A stretch of 64,000 nucleotides of DNA, from the NCBI GenBank assembly GCA_032355985.1, contig JAUKVZ010000002.1:434001-498000 (forward strand). Reading direction: 5' to 3'. The stretch's first letter is position 1. Each line of letters opens with the position of its first letter. The notes beneath the pieces are model-generated. The model saw only the letters and a list, made by a program, of their open reading frames with translations. It was not told where the DNA came from and ran no database searches. This DNA is from Sarcodiotheca gaudichaudii (lineage: Eukaryota; Rhodophyta; Florideophyceae; Gigartinales; Solieriaceae). This document shows positions 32,398 to 43,162 of the stretch, piece after piece. The translations under genes were made by a program, and so were the position numbers.

Positions 32398-35184
32398 ATG
32401 AAACGCGAACTCACTCCCCTCCACGCCCTGCTGACCTTCGGCGCGCTCGTCCTGGCCGCCCTGCAGCTCACGGCCGCGACGCCTGATGGCGAAGCGGCGC
32501 CCGCAGCGAACGAGGCAGCGCGAACTCTGACTGCTGACGATCTGGACGCGCTCTCCTGGCGATCCGTCGGCCCGGCCAACATGGGCGGCCGCGTCGCCGC
32601 GGTCTCATTCGCGCCCAGCGATCCAAAGACGTGGTACGTCGGCTACGCCACCGGCGGCTTGTGGAAGACCACCAACGATGGCGTCACCTTCAGCCCCATC
32701 TTCGATCAGGAAGCGACCAGCTCCATCGGATCCATCGGCGTCGCCGATGCGCCCATCGACTGGATCGGCTGGGAGGACATGGACGATCCGCCCGCCATCG
32801 AAAAGCGCGGCGAGTCCGGAAAATCCAAAATCGTCTGGGTCGGCACCGGCGAAGGCAATGGACGCAACAGCTCAAGCTGGGGCGCCGGCGTCTATCGCTC
32901 CACCGACGGCGGCGGATCATTCGAATACATGGGACTCAAGGATGCCCATGACATGCCCGCGCTGGCCGTGCATCCGTCCAACCCGGACATCTGCTTCGTC
33001 GCAGCGCTCGGGCATCTCTGGGGCCCCAACGAAACCCGCGGCGTCTATCGCACGCTCGACGGCGGCAAGACGTGGGCGCCCGTCCTGCAGATCGATCAGA
33101 ACACCGGCGCCTGCGATGTCGCCATCGATCCCAGCGATCCGAACAATGTCTACGCGGCCATGTACATGCGCCGGCGCACCATCGGCTCCTACCAGTCCGG
33201 CGGGCCCGAGGGCGGCATCTACCGCTCGCGCGATGGCGGCGACACGTGGGAAAAGCTGACCGATGGCCTGCCCGCCCAGACAGGACGCATCGGACTATCC
33301 ATCTTCCCCGAAGACTCGGACATCATCTTCGCGACCATCGAATCGGATGAAGGCGGACGACACGCGGACACATGGTCTAACCGCTCTCGCGCCGGCGGCG
33401 TCTATCGCACCGATGATGGCGGCGACACATGGGAGCGCACGACAGACTTCAATCCGCGCCCCTTCTACTTCTCACGCATCATGGTTGATCCGAAGGACGC
33501 CAGCCGCGTCTATCTGCTCGGCTGGCAACTCTACGTTTCAGATGATGGCGGCCACAACTTCCGCGCCGGCGTCGGTCACTCCATGCACGTCGACTACCAC
33601 GCGATGGCCATTGATCCCACGGACACTGATCATCTGCTGATCGGCAACGACGGCGGGCTGTACGAATCCAACGATCGCGGCAAGTCGTGGCGCATGTACA
33701 ACGAGATGGCCGTCGGCCAGTTCTACAACATCGCCGTGGATGACTCCGATCCCTATCGCATCGGCGGCGGCCTGCAGGACAACGGAAGCTGGGTCGGCGT
33801 GAGCGATTCGCGCAAGTTCGACTCCGGCTCCTTTATGGGTCGCGCCGGAGGCATCACCAACGCCGACTGGGACTTCGTCATGGGCGGCGACGGCTTCCAC
33901 GTCGACTTCGATCCCACTGATCCCACGATCGTCTATGCGGAGTGGCAGGGTGGGAATCTCTATCGCATCCATACGGACACCGGCGAAATCCGCGATCTGC
34001 GTCCGCATCCGAAGGAAGGCGAAGCACGTATCCGCTTCAACTGGAACGCGCCCTTCTTCGTCTCTTCGCATGATCCGACCACGCTCTATCTCGGCGCCGA
34101 TTGTGTGTTCAAGCTCACCGAACGCGGCGACAAGTGGGAGCGCATCAGCGACGATCTGACGACGCGCAACGTCGACTTCCTGCTCACCGTCGGCTCCGAT
34201 GCCGAGACGGCATGCACCATCGTCTCCCTCGCCGAGTCGCCCGTGCAGGCGGGCGTGATCTGGGCGGGCACGGATGATGGCCGTGTGCAGGTAACGCTCG
34301 ATGACGGCGGAACCTGGCGCGACGTCACTCCGTCGGAAGTCGGCGGCCTGTATGTCTCCTGCATTGAACCATCCAACACCAAGCGCGACACGGCGTACAT
34401 CACCGTCGACGGCCATCGCAGCGACATCATGTCGCCCCTGGTCATGATGACCACTGATGCCGGCGAATCATGGACGAACATCACCGGCAACCTGCCCGAT
34501 GGCGGGCCGCCGGAGACCATCCGCGAGGATCCGCGCAATGACAACGTGCTGTACGTCGGCACGGAGCACGCGTGTTACGTCACCATCGATCGCGGCGGCT
34601 CGTGGGTGAAGCTCAACGGCAAGTCACTGCCCACCGTCCCCGTCGACGATCTGCAGATCCAGGCGCGCGAGATGGATCTCGTCGCCGGCACGCATGGCCG
34701 ATCCATCTATGTGCTGGATGACATCTCTCCGATCTCGCAGCTCTCGCAGGAAGTCATGGACTCGGCGCTGCACGTCTTCGAGCCGCTGCCCGCCAAGCCG
34801 CATTACCGCATGCCACGCGGCGGGCTGTGGTCAGACAGCATGTTCATCGCGTCCAATCCCAACCCCGGCGCCGCGATCACCTACTGGCTGCGTGATTTCA
34901 CCGATGAGAAGGTGAGCGTCAAGATCGTCAATGACCATGATGTGACGGTCATGGAGCTCTCCGGCGCCGGCGCCACGGGCCTGAATCGAATCTTCTGGGA
35001 TATTCAGGCGGATCCGAAACAGCGGCTCGGCAATCCGGACGATCTGCCTGAATATGTCGCGCCCGGCGTTTATAAGGTCGTGGTCAGTTATGGCGAGCAC
35101 TCAGCGGAGACATCGATCAAGGTCGAAGCCGCGCCCACGCCCGGGCGCGCGTCCGGCGCTGCTGAAAGCGGCGCCCGGCGCTGA
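32398..35184 (+). CDS. secreted sortilin/BNR-repeat beta-propeller protein
   Basis: A 928-residue exported protein with an N-terminal hydrophobic signal segment and about ten Asp-box (BNR) repeats, each of the form GGVYRSxDGGxTWE or close variants (for example residues about 160, 222, 280, 340, 380). This is a VPS10/sortilin- or glycosidase-like beta-propeller. The C-terminal 150 residues form a separate beta-sandwich-like region. Such proteins are common in planctomycetes and Bacteroidetes; the ligand is unknown and no catalytic Glu/Asp pair can be pointed to. TAGATT around 32371 and CGGAG just upstream of the ATG make a conventional leader plausible. Confidence 0.85.
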   Translation: MKRELTPLHALLTFGALVLAALQLTAATPDGEAAPAANEAARTLTADDLDALSWRSVGPANMGGRVAAVSFAPSDPKTWYVGYATGGLWKTTNDGVTFSPIFDQEATSSIGSIGVADAPIDWIGWEDMDDPPAIEKRGESGKSKIVWVGTGEGNGRNSSSWGAGVYRSTDGGGSFEYMGLKDAHDMPALAVHPSNPDICFVAALGHLWGPNETRGVYRTLDGGKTWAPVLQIDQNTGACDVAIDPSDPNNVYAAMYMRRRTIGSYQSGGPEGGIYRSRDGGDTWEKLTDGLPAQTGRIGLSIFPEDSDIIFATIESDEGGRHADTWSNRSRAGGVYRTDDGGDTWERTTDFNPRPFYFSRIMVDPKDASRVYLLGWQLYVSDDGGHNFRAGVGHSMHVDYHAMAIDPTDTDHLLIGNDGGLYESNDRGKSWRMYNEMAVGQFYNIAVDDSDPYRIGGGLQDNGSWVGVSDSRKFDSGSFMGRAGGITNADWDFVMGGDGFHVDFDPTDPTIVYAEWQGGNLYRIHTDTGEIRDLRPHPKEGEARIRFNWNAPFFVSSHDPTTLYLGADCVFKLTERGDKWERISDDLTTRNVDFLLTVGSDAETACTIVSLAESPVQAGVIWAGTDDGRVQVTLDDGGTWRDVTPSEVGGLYVSCIEPSNTKRDTAYITVDGHRSDIMSPLVMMTTDAGESWTNITGNLPDGGPPETIREDPRNDNVLYVGTEHACYVTIDRGGSWVKLNGKSLPTVPVDDLQIQAREMDLVAGTHGRSIYVLDDISPISQLSQEVMDSALHVFEPLPAKPHYRMPRGGLWSDSMFIASNPNPGAAITYWLRDFTDEKVSVKIVNDHDVTVMELSGAGATGLNRIFWDIQADPKQRLGNPDDLPEYVAPGVYKVVVSYGEHSAETSIKVEAAPTPGRASGAAESGARR

Positions 35185-35190
35185 CGCCGC

Positions 35191-37059
35191 ATGCGCGGCA
35201 GGCGTCGCTCAATGGCGGCGCCGATGAAACGAAAGCGCGCAACCCGCTCGACGCCGCCGGAGCATCGACTGCTGCTCACACCCATCGCAGGCCCGGAGGT
35301 CGATCCCTTCACGCTCATGCCGGGCGGCGAGGCGATCATCGGGCGCGAGCCGGACTGCGCCGTTTTCCTGCCCGACAGCAGCGTGTCGCGCCGCCATGCG
35401 CTGCTTGCCTGCGATGACGGCGCCTGGACGATCACCGATCTGGGCAGCCGCAACAAGACGCACGTCAATGACGATGCGCTCGACAAGGACGAGCCGCACC
35501 CGCTCGTGGCGCTGGATCGCGTGCGCTTCGGTCCGTGGGTCTTCGAGGTTTCGTTGATCGGCGAGCGCGAGCCGCGCGACTCGGCCATCATCGAAAACAC
35601 GATGGATGAGGTCGAAGTCCTCTCCGGCGCGCCGCATGCGATGGTCGACCAGAGCAAACTGCTGCAGGCCGCGCTGGAGTTTCCCCGGCGCGTCGCCAGC
35701 GCGACAAGCGAAGATGATGTCTTCAATGTCGCCTGCCGCTTCGTCGTCGAAGCGCTGGGCGGGCTGCTTCGCTCGGCATGGATCGTCGTCGCGCCGGATG
35801 AAAGCGATGAAAGCACCGAGATCCTCGGGCGCGAAAACTGCCGTCGCGATGAACGTGGCGCCACCGTCTGTGATGAGGCGCCCCCCACCATCAGCCGGCG
35901 CATGCTGCATCGCGCCGTCGAAGAGCAGAACAGCGTCGCATTTCTTCAGCGCCGTTCACTTGGCGCGCGCATCGACGCGACCGTGCCGGAATCAGCCATC
36001 TCCGTCGGCGCCTGCTTCATCGAGCACATGCCCGATGGACGGCCCATCCTGCTGTACGTCCTTGGTGACACCCTCTTCGATGATGCGCAGCAGTTCGTCG
36101 CCTCCTTCCTCGGCCTCGTCGCATCGCTGGTCAGACAACAGACGATGGTGCTGCGCCGCTCACGACTGTCCAAGTATTTCTCGCCTTCGATCATTCGTCT
36201 CATGCTTCAGCCCGGCGGGCTTGATCTCGTCGAAGGCGAGCCGCGACGGCTCGACGCCACCAGCGCTTTCTTCGACATGCGCGGATTCTCTCTTGCGACG
36301 GACGCCTCCGCCGATGATCTTGCCGCCCTGCATGCCGATCTGCGCCAAGTGCTTTCACTCGTCACCGAAGAAGTCTTCAGCGCCGGCGGCGCCGTGATGG
36401 ACTTCCAGGGCGACGGCATGTTCGCCGTCTGGGGCGCCCCGCTGACGCAGCAGGATCAATCCGATCGCGCCCTGCGTTGTGCGTCGCGCATCATGCGAAG
36501 GCTCTACGACTCCGACCTGCGCATCTTTGATCGCGCCAAGAGCGCCGGGCAGGCGCTGTGCGGCATCGGCATCGATCGAGGCGAAGTTCTCGCAGGCCCG
36601 ATGGGCGCTGTGCGACAGTTCAAATACGGCGTGCTCGGTCCCTCGGTCAATACGGCCGCACGCCTTGAGTCGCTGACCAAGCCCGGGCGCTTGAACTGTC
36701 CCGTCATCCTCACGAAAGCCGTGCTCGATGGCGCGCACGACCCCGAAATGCGCACCCGCCCGCTCGGGCGCGTCGTGCCCGCCGGGATGGATCACATCGT
36801 CGAGCTGCATGAGCTGATCCTGCCGCGTGAACTCGGCGGCTCCGGCGCCGGCGATGATGAGATCAGCGCATGGACCGAGGCGCTGACGTCGCTTGAAGGC
36901 GCGCGAACGCCGGACGATCTTGCGCACGTCGAACAGGCGGCCGAGGCGCTGCCGACAACGGATCCGCGCAGGCAGTGGCTGCTCGATCGCGCAAATGCGC
37001 TGCGCACGCCCGGCGCGCTGGACGCCTGGGATGGCGTCGTTCGATTCAATGTGAAGTAG
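35191..37059 (+). CDS. FHA-domain protein with class III adenylate/guanylate cyclase domain
   Basis: Residues about 30-115 form an FHA phosphopeptide-binding domain (GGEAIIGREPDCAVFLPDSSVSRRHALL, then DLGSRNKTHVNDD). A GAF-like middle region follows, and residues about 350-540 are a class III cyclase: metal Asp in AFFDMRGFS, second metal Asp in GDGMFAVWGAP, and the transition-state pair in VNTAARLESL. The adenine-selecting Lys before the GD motif is Asp here (VMDFQGD), so substrate choice is uncertain. It probably makes a cyclic nucleotide when the FHA domain binds a phosphothreonine. It starts seven bases after the propeller gene; Met at 35215 or 35224 are alternative starts. Confidence 0.85.
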   Translation: MRGRRRSMAAPMKRKRATRSTPPEHRLLLTPIAGPEVDPFTLMPGGEAIIGREPDCAVFLPDSSVSRRHALLACDDGAWTITDLGSRNKTHVNDDALDKDEPHPLVALDRVRFGPWVFEVSLIGEREPRDSAIIENTMDEVEVLSGAPHAMVDQSKLLQAALEFPRRVASATSEDDVFNVACRFVVEALGGLLRSAWIVVAPDESDESTEILGRENCRRDERGATVCDEAPPTISRRMLHRAVEEQNSVAFLQRRSLGARIDATVPESAISVGACFIEHMPDGRPILLYVLGDTLFDDAQQFVASFLGLVASLVRQQTMVLRRSRLSKYFSPSIIRLMLQPGGLDLVEGEPRRLDATSAFFDMRGFSLATDASADDLAALHADLRQVLSLVTEEVFSAGGAVMDFQGDGMFAVWGAPLTQQDQSDRALRCASRIMRRLYDSDLRIFDRAKSAGQALCGIGIDRGEVLAGPMGAVRQFKYGVLGPSVNTAARLESLTKPGRLNCPVILTKAVLDGAHDPEMRTRPLGRVVPAGMDHIVELHELILPRELGGSGAGDDEISAWTEALTSLEGARTPDDLAHVEQAAEALPTTDPRRQWLLDRANALRTPGALDAWDGVVRFNVK

Positions 37060-37067
37060 CGAGCGGT

Positions 37068-38420
37068 CTACAGTTCAGCCATCGCGCAGCACAACTGCGC
37101 CGCCAGTCGTGTGTTTGACTTGACGAGCGCGATATTCGCCCGCAGCGTTGCGCCGCCGCTGACATCGTGAAGTTCCGCAAGAATCTGCGGCGTAATGTCG
37201 CGCCCCGATACACCCACATCCATCGCGCGCGCCCGCGCCGCCTTCAGCCACAGATCCCAGTCCGCCGGATCAATCTCGTCCGCTTCGGGAATCGGATTGA
37301 CCACCAGCACGCCGCGATGCGTCCGCTCCAACTCCATCGCAAGAAAGCGCGCAAGATCCGCGACATCCTCGAATCGCTCGTCAACGGCCGCACGGCTGGC
37401 GCGCAGGTAGAACGCCGGAAAGCGCGAAGTCTTGAACCCGACCACCGGCACACCCAGCGTCTCAAACGCCTCGCGCGTCGATTCAACATCAAGAATGGAC
37501 TTCACGCCGCTGCTGACAACCGCGACGGGGAACCGCGAAAACGCGCCCAGATCGGCGCTGACATCCAGCGCCTCGCCATAGCCCTGATGCACACCGCCGA
37601 CGCCGCCCGTGGCGAAGAGCTGCACGCCCGCTCGCCAGGCAAGCTCCATCGTCGCGCTGACGGTCGTCGCGGCCATCGCCTTGCGATGCATCAGTGCGCC
37701 AAGATTGGCGCCGTTTGCCTTGGCGACATCAGCCGCAGACAGCATGCGCGCAAGCTCCGCGTCATCCATTCCCACCGTCGGCACGCCATCGAGCACGCCG
37801 ACCAGCGCCGGCTGAGCGCCTTCATCGCGGACGATGCCGCACAACTCGGCGGAAAACTCCGCGGCGCCTTCGCGCGGCACGCCATGGGCAAGCAGCGTCG
37901 TCTCCAGCGCCACGCTCGGCTCATTCGCCCTGTTGACAACCTCCATCCGCTGATGCTCCTTGATCGATCGAAATGCGTTAGTGCACACTTTCAGCGCTGT
38001 GTTGTACACGCCCGGGCGCTCACTCTCACGCGGGCCGGCGATGTTGACGCTTTGAAACCGCTGGCGGCAGACCCACGCCGCGATCATGTCGGCCGCGGCT
38101 TCGGATTCGCTCTCAACATCCACTTCCAGCGATGGCCTGCCCAGTCGCTCCGCCTCAGCAAGCGCAAGCTGCAAGCCGGCGGAGGCGCTGGATGGACCGA
38201 GCGCGATCAGCGCCTGCGCATCGCGAACGTTAAGTCTGGTGCGAGCGCCGGAGTTGATCTCATCCGTTTCGCGCAGCGGGTAACGCGTTGAGATCACGCC
38301 ATCCTCGGCAAGGCGCCCCTTCGGGCACCAGCCGCGCACGGGCAGCCCGAGACCGATGGCCGCATCCATCGCGGCGCGATCGACGCCTGTCTGTCCTCCG
38401 GTGATGACGATGATGCGCAC
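37068..38420 (-). CDS. YpsA-type SLOG domain fused to pseudouridine-5'-phosphate glycosidase
   Basis: Residues 1-120 match the circularly permuted SLOG/putative molybdenum carrier family: ITGGQTGVDRAAMDAAIGLGLPVRG, WCPKGRLAEDGVI, YPLRET and RTRLNVRDAQALI. From about residue 165 the protein is PsuG: VALETTLLAHGVPR with the catalytic Glu, FATGGVGGVHQG, DVSADLGAFSRFPVAVVSSGVKSILD with the catalytic Lys, and FPAFYLRAS. PsuG reversibly joins uracil and ribose-5-phosphate to pseudouridine monophosphate, here presumably in the breakdown direction. The pseudouridine kinase gene is not nearby. GTG at 38420 is preceded by TAGGCT at six bases. It converges on the cyclase gene, eight bases away. Confidence 0.88.
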   Translation of the reverse strand: MRIIVITGGQTGVDRAAMDAAIGLGLPVRGWCPKGRLAEDGVISTRYPLRETDEINSGARTRLNVRDAQALIALGPSSASAGLQLALAEAERLGRPSLEVDVESESEAAADMIAAWVCRQRFQSVNIAGPRESERPGVYNTALKVCTNAFRSIKEHQRMEVVNRANEPSVALETTLLAHGVPREGAAEFSAELCGIVRDEGAQPALVGVLDGVPTVGMDDAELARMLSAADVAKANGANLGALMHRKAMAATTVSATMELAWRAGVQLFATGGVGGVHQGYGEALDVSADLGAFSRFPVAVVSSGVKSILDVESTREAFETLGVPVVGFKTSRFPAFYLRASRAAVDERFEDVADLARFLAMELERTHRGVLVVNPIPEADEIDPADWDLWLKAARARAMDVGVSGRDITPQILAELHDVSGGATLRANIALVKSNTRLAAQLCCAMAEL

Positions 38421-38426
38421 GAGCGC

Positions 38427-38432
38427 AGCCTA
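38427..38432 (-). promoter_or_regulatory. candidate -10 box, leaderless arrangement
   Basis: TAGGCT on the minus strand, six bases before the GTG at 38420, with no Shine-Dalgarno sequence. Identical hexamer and spacing to 26802-26807. Confidence 0.45.
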
Positions 38433-38462
38433 CACGGGCAGGTGGCTCGCGCCAGCGCTGTG

Positions 38463-38502
38463 TGCGCATAAAAGCAGGGCGCCGGGCGAACCCGGCGCCC
38501 TG
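38463..38502 (-). terminator. terminator of hsp20 / downstream RNA
   Basis: A perfect 12-bp stem CAGGGCGCCGGG/CCCGGCGCCCTG with a 4-nt loop; on the minus strand it is followed by CTTTTAT. It lies about 160 bases after the hsp20 stop. Confidence 0.88.
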
Positions 38503-38658
38503 TGAGGGGGACAGTGGCAAAGCCAGAAGGAACACTGACTTAAGCCACTGCAGGGCGCAACGGAGAGACCGAGGTCGCTCCGTCTGGGATGCGCCCTAAA
38601 GGGAAGGAACACCGTCGGGCGCGCAAGGAGGCGCCCGGTGATCTGGGGCAGAGTGCGA
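38503..38658 (-). ncRNA. candidate structured small RNA in the hsp20 3' region
   Basis: Between the hsp20 stop and its terminator, three hairpins follow each other on the minus strand: CGGGCGC/GCGCCCG (38616-38637), a long two-part hairpin AGGGCGCA/TGCGCCCT (38552-38597) with an inner ACGGAG/CTCCGT, and CAGTGGC/GCCACTG (38512-38550). The 10-mer GTGTTCCTTC occurs twice (38603-38612 and 38526-38535), both times largely outside the stems, and its CUUCC-type core is complementary to Shine-Dalgarno sequences. It may be a 3'-derived regulatory RNA released with hsp20 mRNA. That is inference; no known family fits. Confidence 0.5.
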
Positions 38659-39111
38659 TTAGTCAGCATGCACGGCGATCTTTTTGGGCTTCGCCGCGGC
38701 CTGCTTGGGCATACGAATGGTGAGGACGCCCCCCTTGCTCTGGGCGTGCACCTCGTCCGCGTTGACCTCGCATGGCAACGTCACTCTTCGTACGAATGCC
38801 CCGAAGCGACGTTCGCTTCGGTGGTAGTTTTCGTTTTCCTCGCTCCTGATCTCCTCTTTCTCACCTGCGATCGTCAGCACGTTGTCGCTGATTGTGATCT
38901 CCAGGGCTTCCGGATCAACCCCCGGGGCTTCCGCCCGCACAAGGATGTCCGACTCCGTCTCTGAAACATCGATGGGAGGCGCCCAGTCAAACGTGTCGGC
39001 ATCCTCCGACTGCAACGTAAATACCGGCTTCGCTAGAAGGCCGTTGAAGAAACGATCAATCTCATCACCCCTGAAACCGAGGGGCCGAATCTGGTGTCGA
39101 CGCGTCAACAT
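38659..39111 (-). CDS. small heat-shock protein, Hsp20 family
   Basis: A 150-residue ATP-independent chaperone with the alpha-crystallin domain: FDWAPPIDVSETESDILVRAEAPGVDPEALEI, then GEKEEIRSEENENYHRSERRFGAFVRRVTLP and the closing GVLTIRMPK. It should bind unfolding proteins and hand them to DnaK/ClpB, whose genes are close by. GAAAGGAG lies nine bases upstream of the ATG at 39111, fixing the start. No CIRCE element is visible upstream. Its 3' region continues into hairpins and a strong terminator. Confidence 0.93.
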   Translation of the reverse strand: MLTRRHQIRPLGFRGDEIDRFFNGLLAKPVFTLQSEDADTFDWAPPIDVSETESDILVRAEAPGVDPEALEITISDNVLTIAGEKEEIRSEENENYHRSERRFGAFVRRVTLPCEVNADEVHAQSKGGVLTIRMPKQAAAKPKKIAVHAD

Positions 39112-40438
<1,327 letters not shown>

Positions 40439-40464
40439 GTCAGTCAGAAAGGAGGCGCACACCC

Positions 40465-43107
40465 ATGGACATGAACAAACTCACACAGAAGAGCCAGGAA
40501 GCGTTCCACGCGGCGCAGGCGCTGGCCGTACGCTTCGGCCAGGTCGAGATCGATGTCGAACATCTGATGCTCGCCCTTGCTGAACAATCCGAAGGCCTCA
40601 TCCCGCGCCTCCTTGCGCGCATGGATGTTGACACCGGCGCCTTCGCCAAGGCGATGCAGGCGACGCTCGAAAAGCGCCCCAGCGTCTCCGGCCCCGGCGC
40701 CGAGCCCGGCAAAGTCTTCGTCACGCAGCGCCTTAACAAGCTGCTCGTCGACGCTGAAAAGGAAGCCTCGCGCCTCAAGGACGAGTATGTCTCTGTCGAG
40801 CATCTTCTCCTCGCCGCTCTGAATGAATCCGGCGACACCGACGCGAAGAAGGTCTTCAAGCAGTTCAACATCACCAAAGACGCGCTTCTCAAGACGCTCA
40901 CCGACGTGCGTGGCTCGCAGCGCGTCCAGAGCGCCAACCCCGAAGCGACCTACGAAGCGCTCGATCGCTATGGCATGGATCTTGTCAAGGCCGCCCGCAC
41001 CGGCAAGCTCGATCCCGTCATCGGTCGCGACGCCGAAATCCGGCGCGTCATCCGCATCCTCTCCCGCAAGACCAAGAACAATCCCGTCCTCATCGGCGAG
41101 CCCGGCGTCGGCAAGACCGCCATCGTCGAAGGCCTCGCACAGCGCATCGTGCGCGGCGATGTTCCCGAAGGACTGAAGAACAAGACTGTCTTCGCGCTGG
41201 ACATGGGCTCACTCGTCGCCGGCGCCAAGTTCCGCGGCGAGTTCGAGGAGCGCCTCAAGGCCGTCCTGCAGGAAGTCAAAAAGTCCGAAGGCCAGATCGT
41301 CCTCTTCATCGACGAGCTGCACACCATCGTCGGCGCCGGCAAGGCCGAAGGCGCGATGGATGCGGGCAACATGCTCAAGCCCATGCTCGCCCGCGGCGAA
41401 CTGCACTGCATCGGCGCCACCACGCTCGATGAGCATCGTCAGCACATCGAAAAAGACGCCGCACTGGAGCGCCGCTTCCAGACCGTCATGGTCGATCAGC
41501 CCACGGTCGAAGACACCGTCTCGATCCTGCGCGGGCTGCGCGAGCGCTTCGAAGTGCATCACGGCGTGAAGATTCAGGACAACTCCCTCGTCGCCGCCGC
41601 GACGCTCTCCAACCGCTACATCACCGATCGCTTCCTGCCTGACAAGGCCATCGATCTCGTCGACGAGGCGTGCGCCATGATCCGCACCGAGATCGACTCG
41701 ATGCCCGCCGAGCTCGACGAAGTGACGCGCCGCGTCATGCAGCTGGAGATCGAGGAAGCCGCACTCAAGAAGGAAAAGGACAAGGGCTCACGCGAGCGCC
41801 TCGCCAATCTGCGCAAGGAACTCGCCGATCTCAAGGCGAAGTCAGACACGATGCGCGCCCAGTGGGAGTCGGAGAAGGAAGGCATCCAGGCCGTGCAGGA
41901 CCTTCGCGGCGCCCTCGAACAGGCTCGCTTCCGCCTCGAACAGGCCGAGCGCGATCATGATCTGAACAAGGCCGCCGAACTTCAGCACGGCACGATCCCC
42001 GGCCTCCTTCAGCAGCTCGAATCAGAAGAAGCGCGTCTCGCCGACAAGCACAGCGCCGCCGGCGGCGCCCCCCTGCTGCGCGAAGAAGTCACCGAAACGG
42101 AGATCGCCGAGATCGTCGCCCGCTGGACGGGCATCCCCGTCACCAAGCTCGTCGAAGGCGAGCGCGACAAGCTGCTGCGCCTCGATGCGATCCTCCACGA
42201 GCGCGTCATCGGTCAGGATGAGGCCGTCCAGCTCGTCGCCGACGCGGTCATCCGTGCCCGCGCAGGCATCAAGGATCCCAAGCGACCCATCGGCTCCTTC
42301 CTCTTCCTCGGCCCGACGGGCGTCGGCAAGACGGAGCTGGCCCGAACACTCGCCCAGGCTCTCTTCGACTCCGAAGAAAACATCATCCGCATCGACATGA
42401 GCGAGTACATGGAGAAGCACGCCGTCAGCAGACTGATCGGCGCGCCTCCCGGCTACGTCGGCTACGAAGAAGGCGGCCAGCTCACCGAAGCCGTCCGGCG
42501 CAAGCCATACTCCGTCGTCCTCTTCGATGAGATCGAAAAGGCTCACGGCGACGTCTTCAACGTGCTCCTGCAGATCCTCGACGATGGCCGCGTCACCGAT
42601 TCGCAGGGCCACACCGTCAACTTCAAGAACACCGTCATCATCATGACGAGCAACATCGGATCGCATCATCTGCTTGATGGCGTCACACCCGGCGGGCAGA
42701 TCACGACCGACGCCCGCACCAGCGTGATGAACGAGCTGCGAGCCCACTTCCGGCCCGAGTTCCTCAATCGCATCGATGATGTCGTCCTCTTCAAGCCCCT
42801 TCAGATCGAGGAGATCACGCGCATCGTCGACCTCCTTGTCGAAGAACTGGCCGCACGCCTCGCCGATCGACACATCACACTCGAGCTCACCGACGCCGCC
42901 AAGCGTCATGTCGCAGACGCCGCCTACGACCCCGTCTACGGCGCCCGTCCGCTCAAGCGATATCTCCAGCACGAGGTCGAAACCCGAGTGGGTCGATCCA
43001 TCATCGCCGGCGACATCACCGATGGCGATCACGTGATCATCGATCTGGAAGGCGAAGATCTCACCGTCCGCGTCGAATCGCGGAAACCGGAGAAGGCGAC
43101 GGCCTAA
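40465..43107 (+). CDS. clpB: ATP-dependent disaggregase ClpB
   Basis: ClpB works with DnaK to extract polypeptides from aggregates. The 880-residue product has the N-terminal Clp domain, the first AAA domain with Walker A GEPGVGKT and Walker [11 protein letters not shown], the long coiled-coil middle domain typical of ClpB (residues about 405-530, with [19 protein letters not shown]), and a second AAA domain with [11 protein letters not shown] and [11 protein letters not shown]. Presence of the middle domain and lack of a ClpP-binding loop distinguish it from ClpA/ClpC. GAAAGGAGG lies ten bases upstream of the ATG. It follows the CbpA-type gene. Confidence 0.97.
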   Translation: MDMNKLTQKSQEAFHAAQALAVRFGQVEIDVEHLMLALAEQSEGLIPRLLARMDVDTGAFAKAMQATLEKRPSVSGPGAEPGKVFVTQRLNKLLVDAEKEASRLKDEYVSVEHLLLAALNESGDTDAKKVFKQFNITKDALLKTLTDVRGSQRVQSANPEATYEALDRYGMDLVKAARTGKLDPVIGRDAEIRRVIRILSRKTKNNPVLIGEPGVGKTAIVEGLAQRIVRGDVPEGLKNKTVFALDMGSLVAGAKFRGEFEERLKAVLQEVKKSEGQIVLFIDELHTIVGAGKAEGAMDAGNMLKPMLARGELHCIGATTLDEHRQHIEKDAALERRFQTVMVDQPTVEDTVSILRGLRERFEVHHGVKIQDNSLVAAATLSNRYITDRFLPDKAIDLVDEACAMIRTEIDSMPAELDEVTRRVMQLEIEEAALKKEKDKGSRERLANLRKELADLKAKSDTMRAQWESEKEGIQAVQDLRGALEQARFRLEQAERDHDLNKAAELQHGTIPGLLQQLESEEARLADKHSAAGGAPLLREEVTETEIAEIVARWTGIPVTKLVEGERDKLLRLDAILHERVIGQDEAVQLVADAVIRARAGIKDPKRPIGSFLFLGPTGVGKTELARTLAQALFDSEENIIRIDMSEYMEKHAVSRLIGAPPGYVGYEEGGQLTEAVRRKPYSVVLFDEIEKAHGDVFNVLLQILDDGRVTDSQGHTVNFKNTVIIMTSNIGSHHLLDGVTPGGQITTDARTSVMNELRAHFRPEFLNRIDDVVLFKPLQIEEITRIVDLLVEELAARLADRHITLELTDAAKRHVADAAYDPVYGARPLKRYLQHEVETRVGRSIIAGDITDGDHVIIDLEGEDLTVRVESRKPEKATA

Positions 43108-43162
43108 CAATCATCAGGCGCACCGCAAAACCGCCTGATTCGACCATGCACAGGACAGACCA

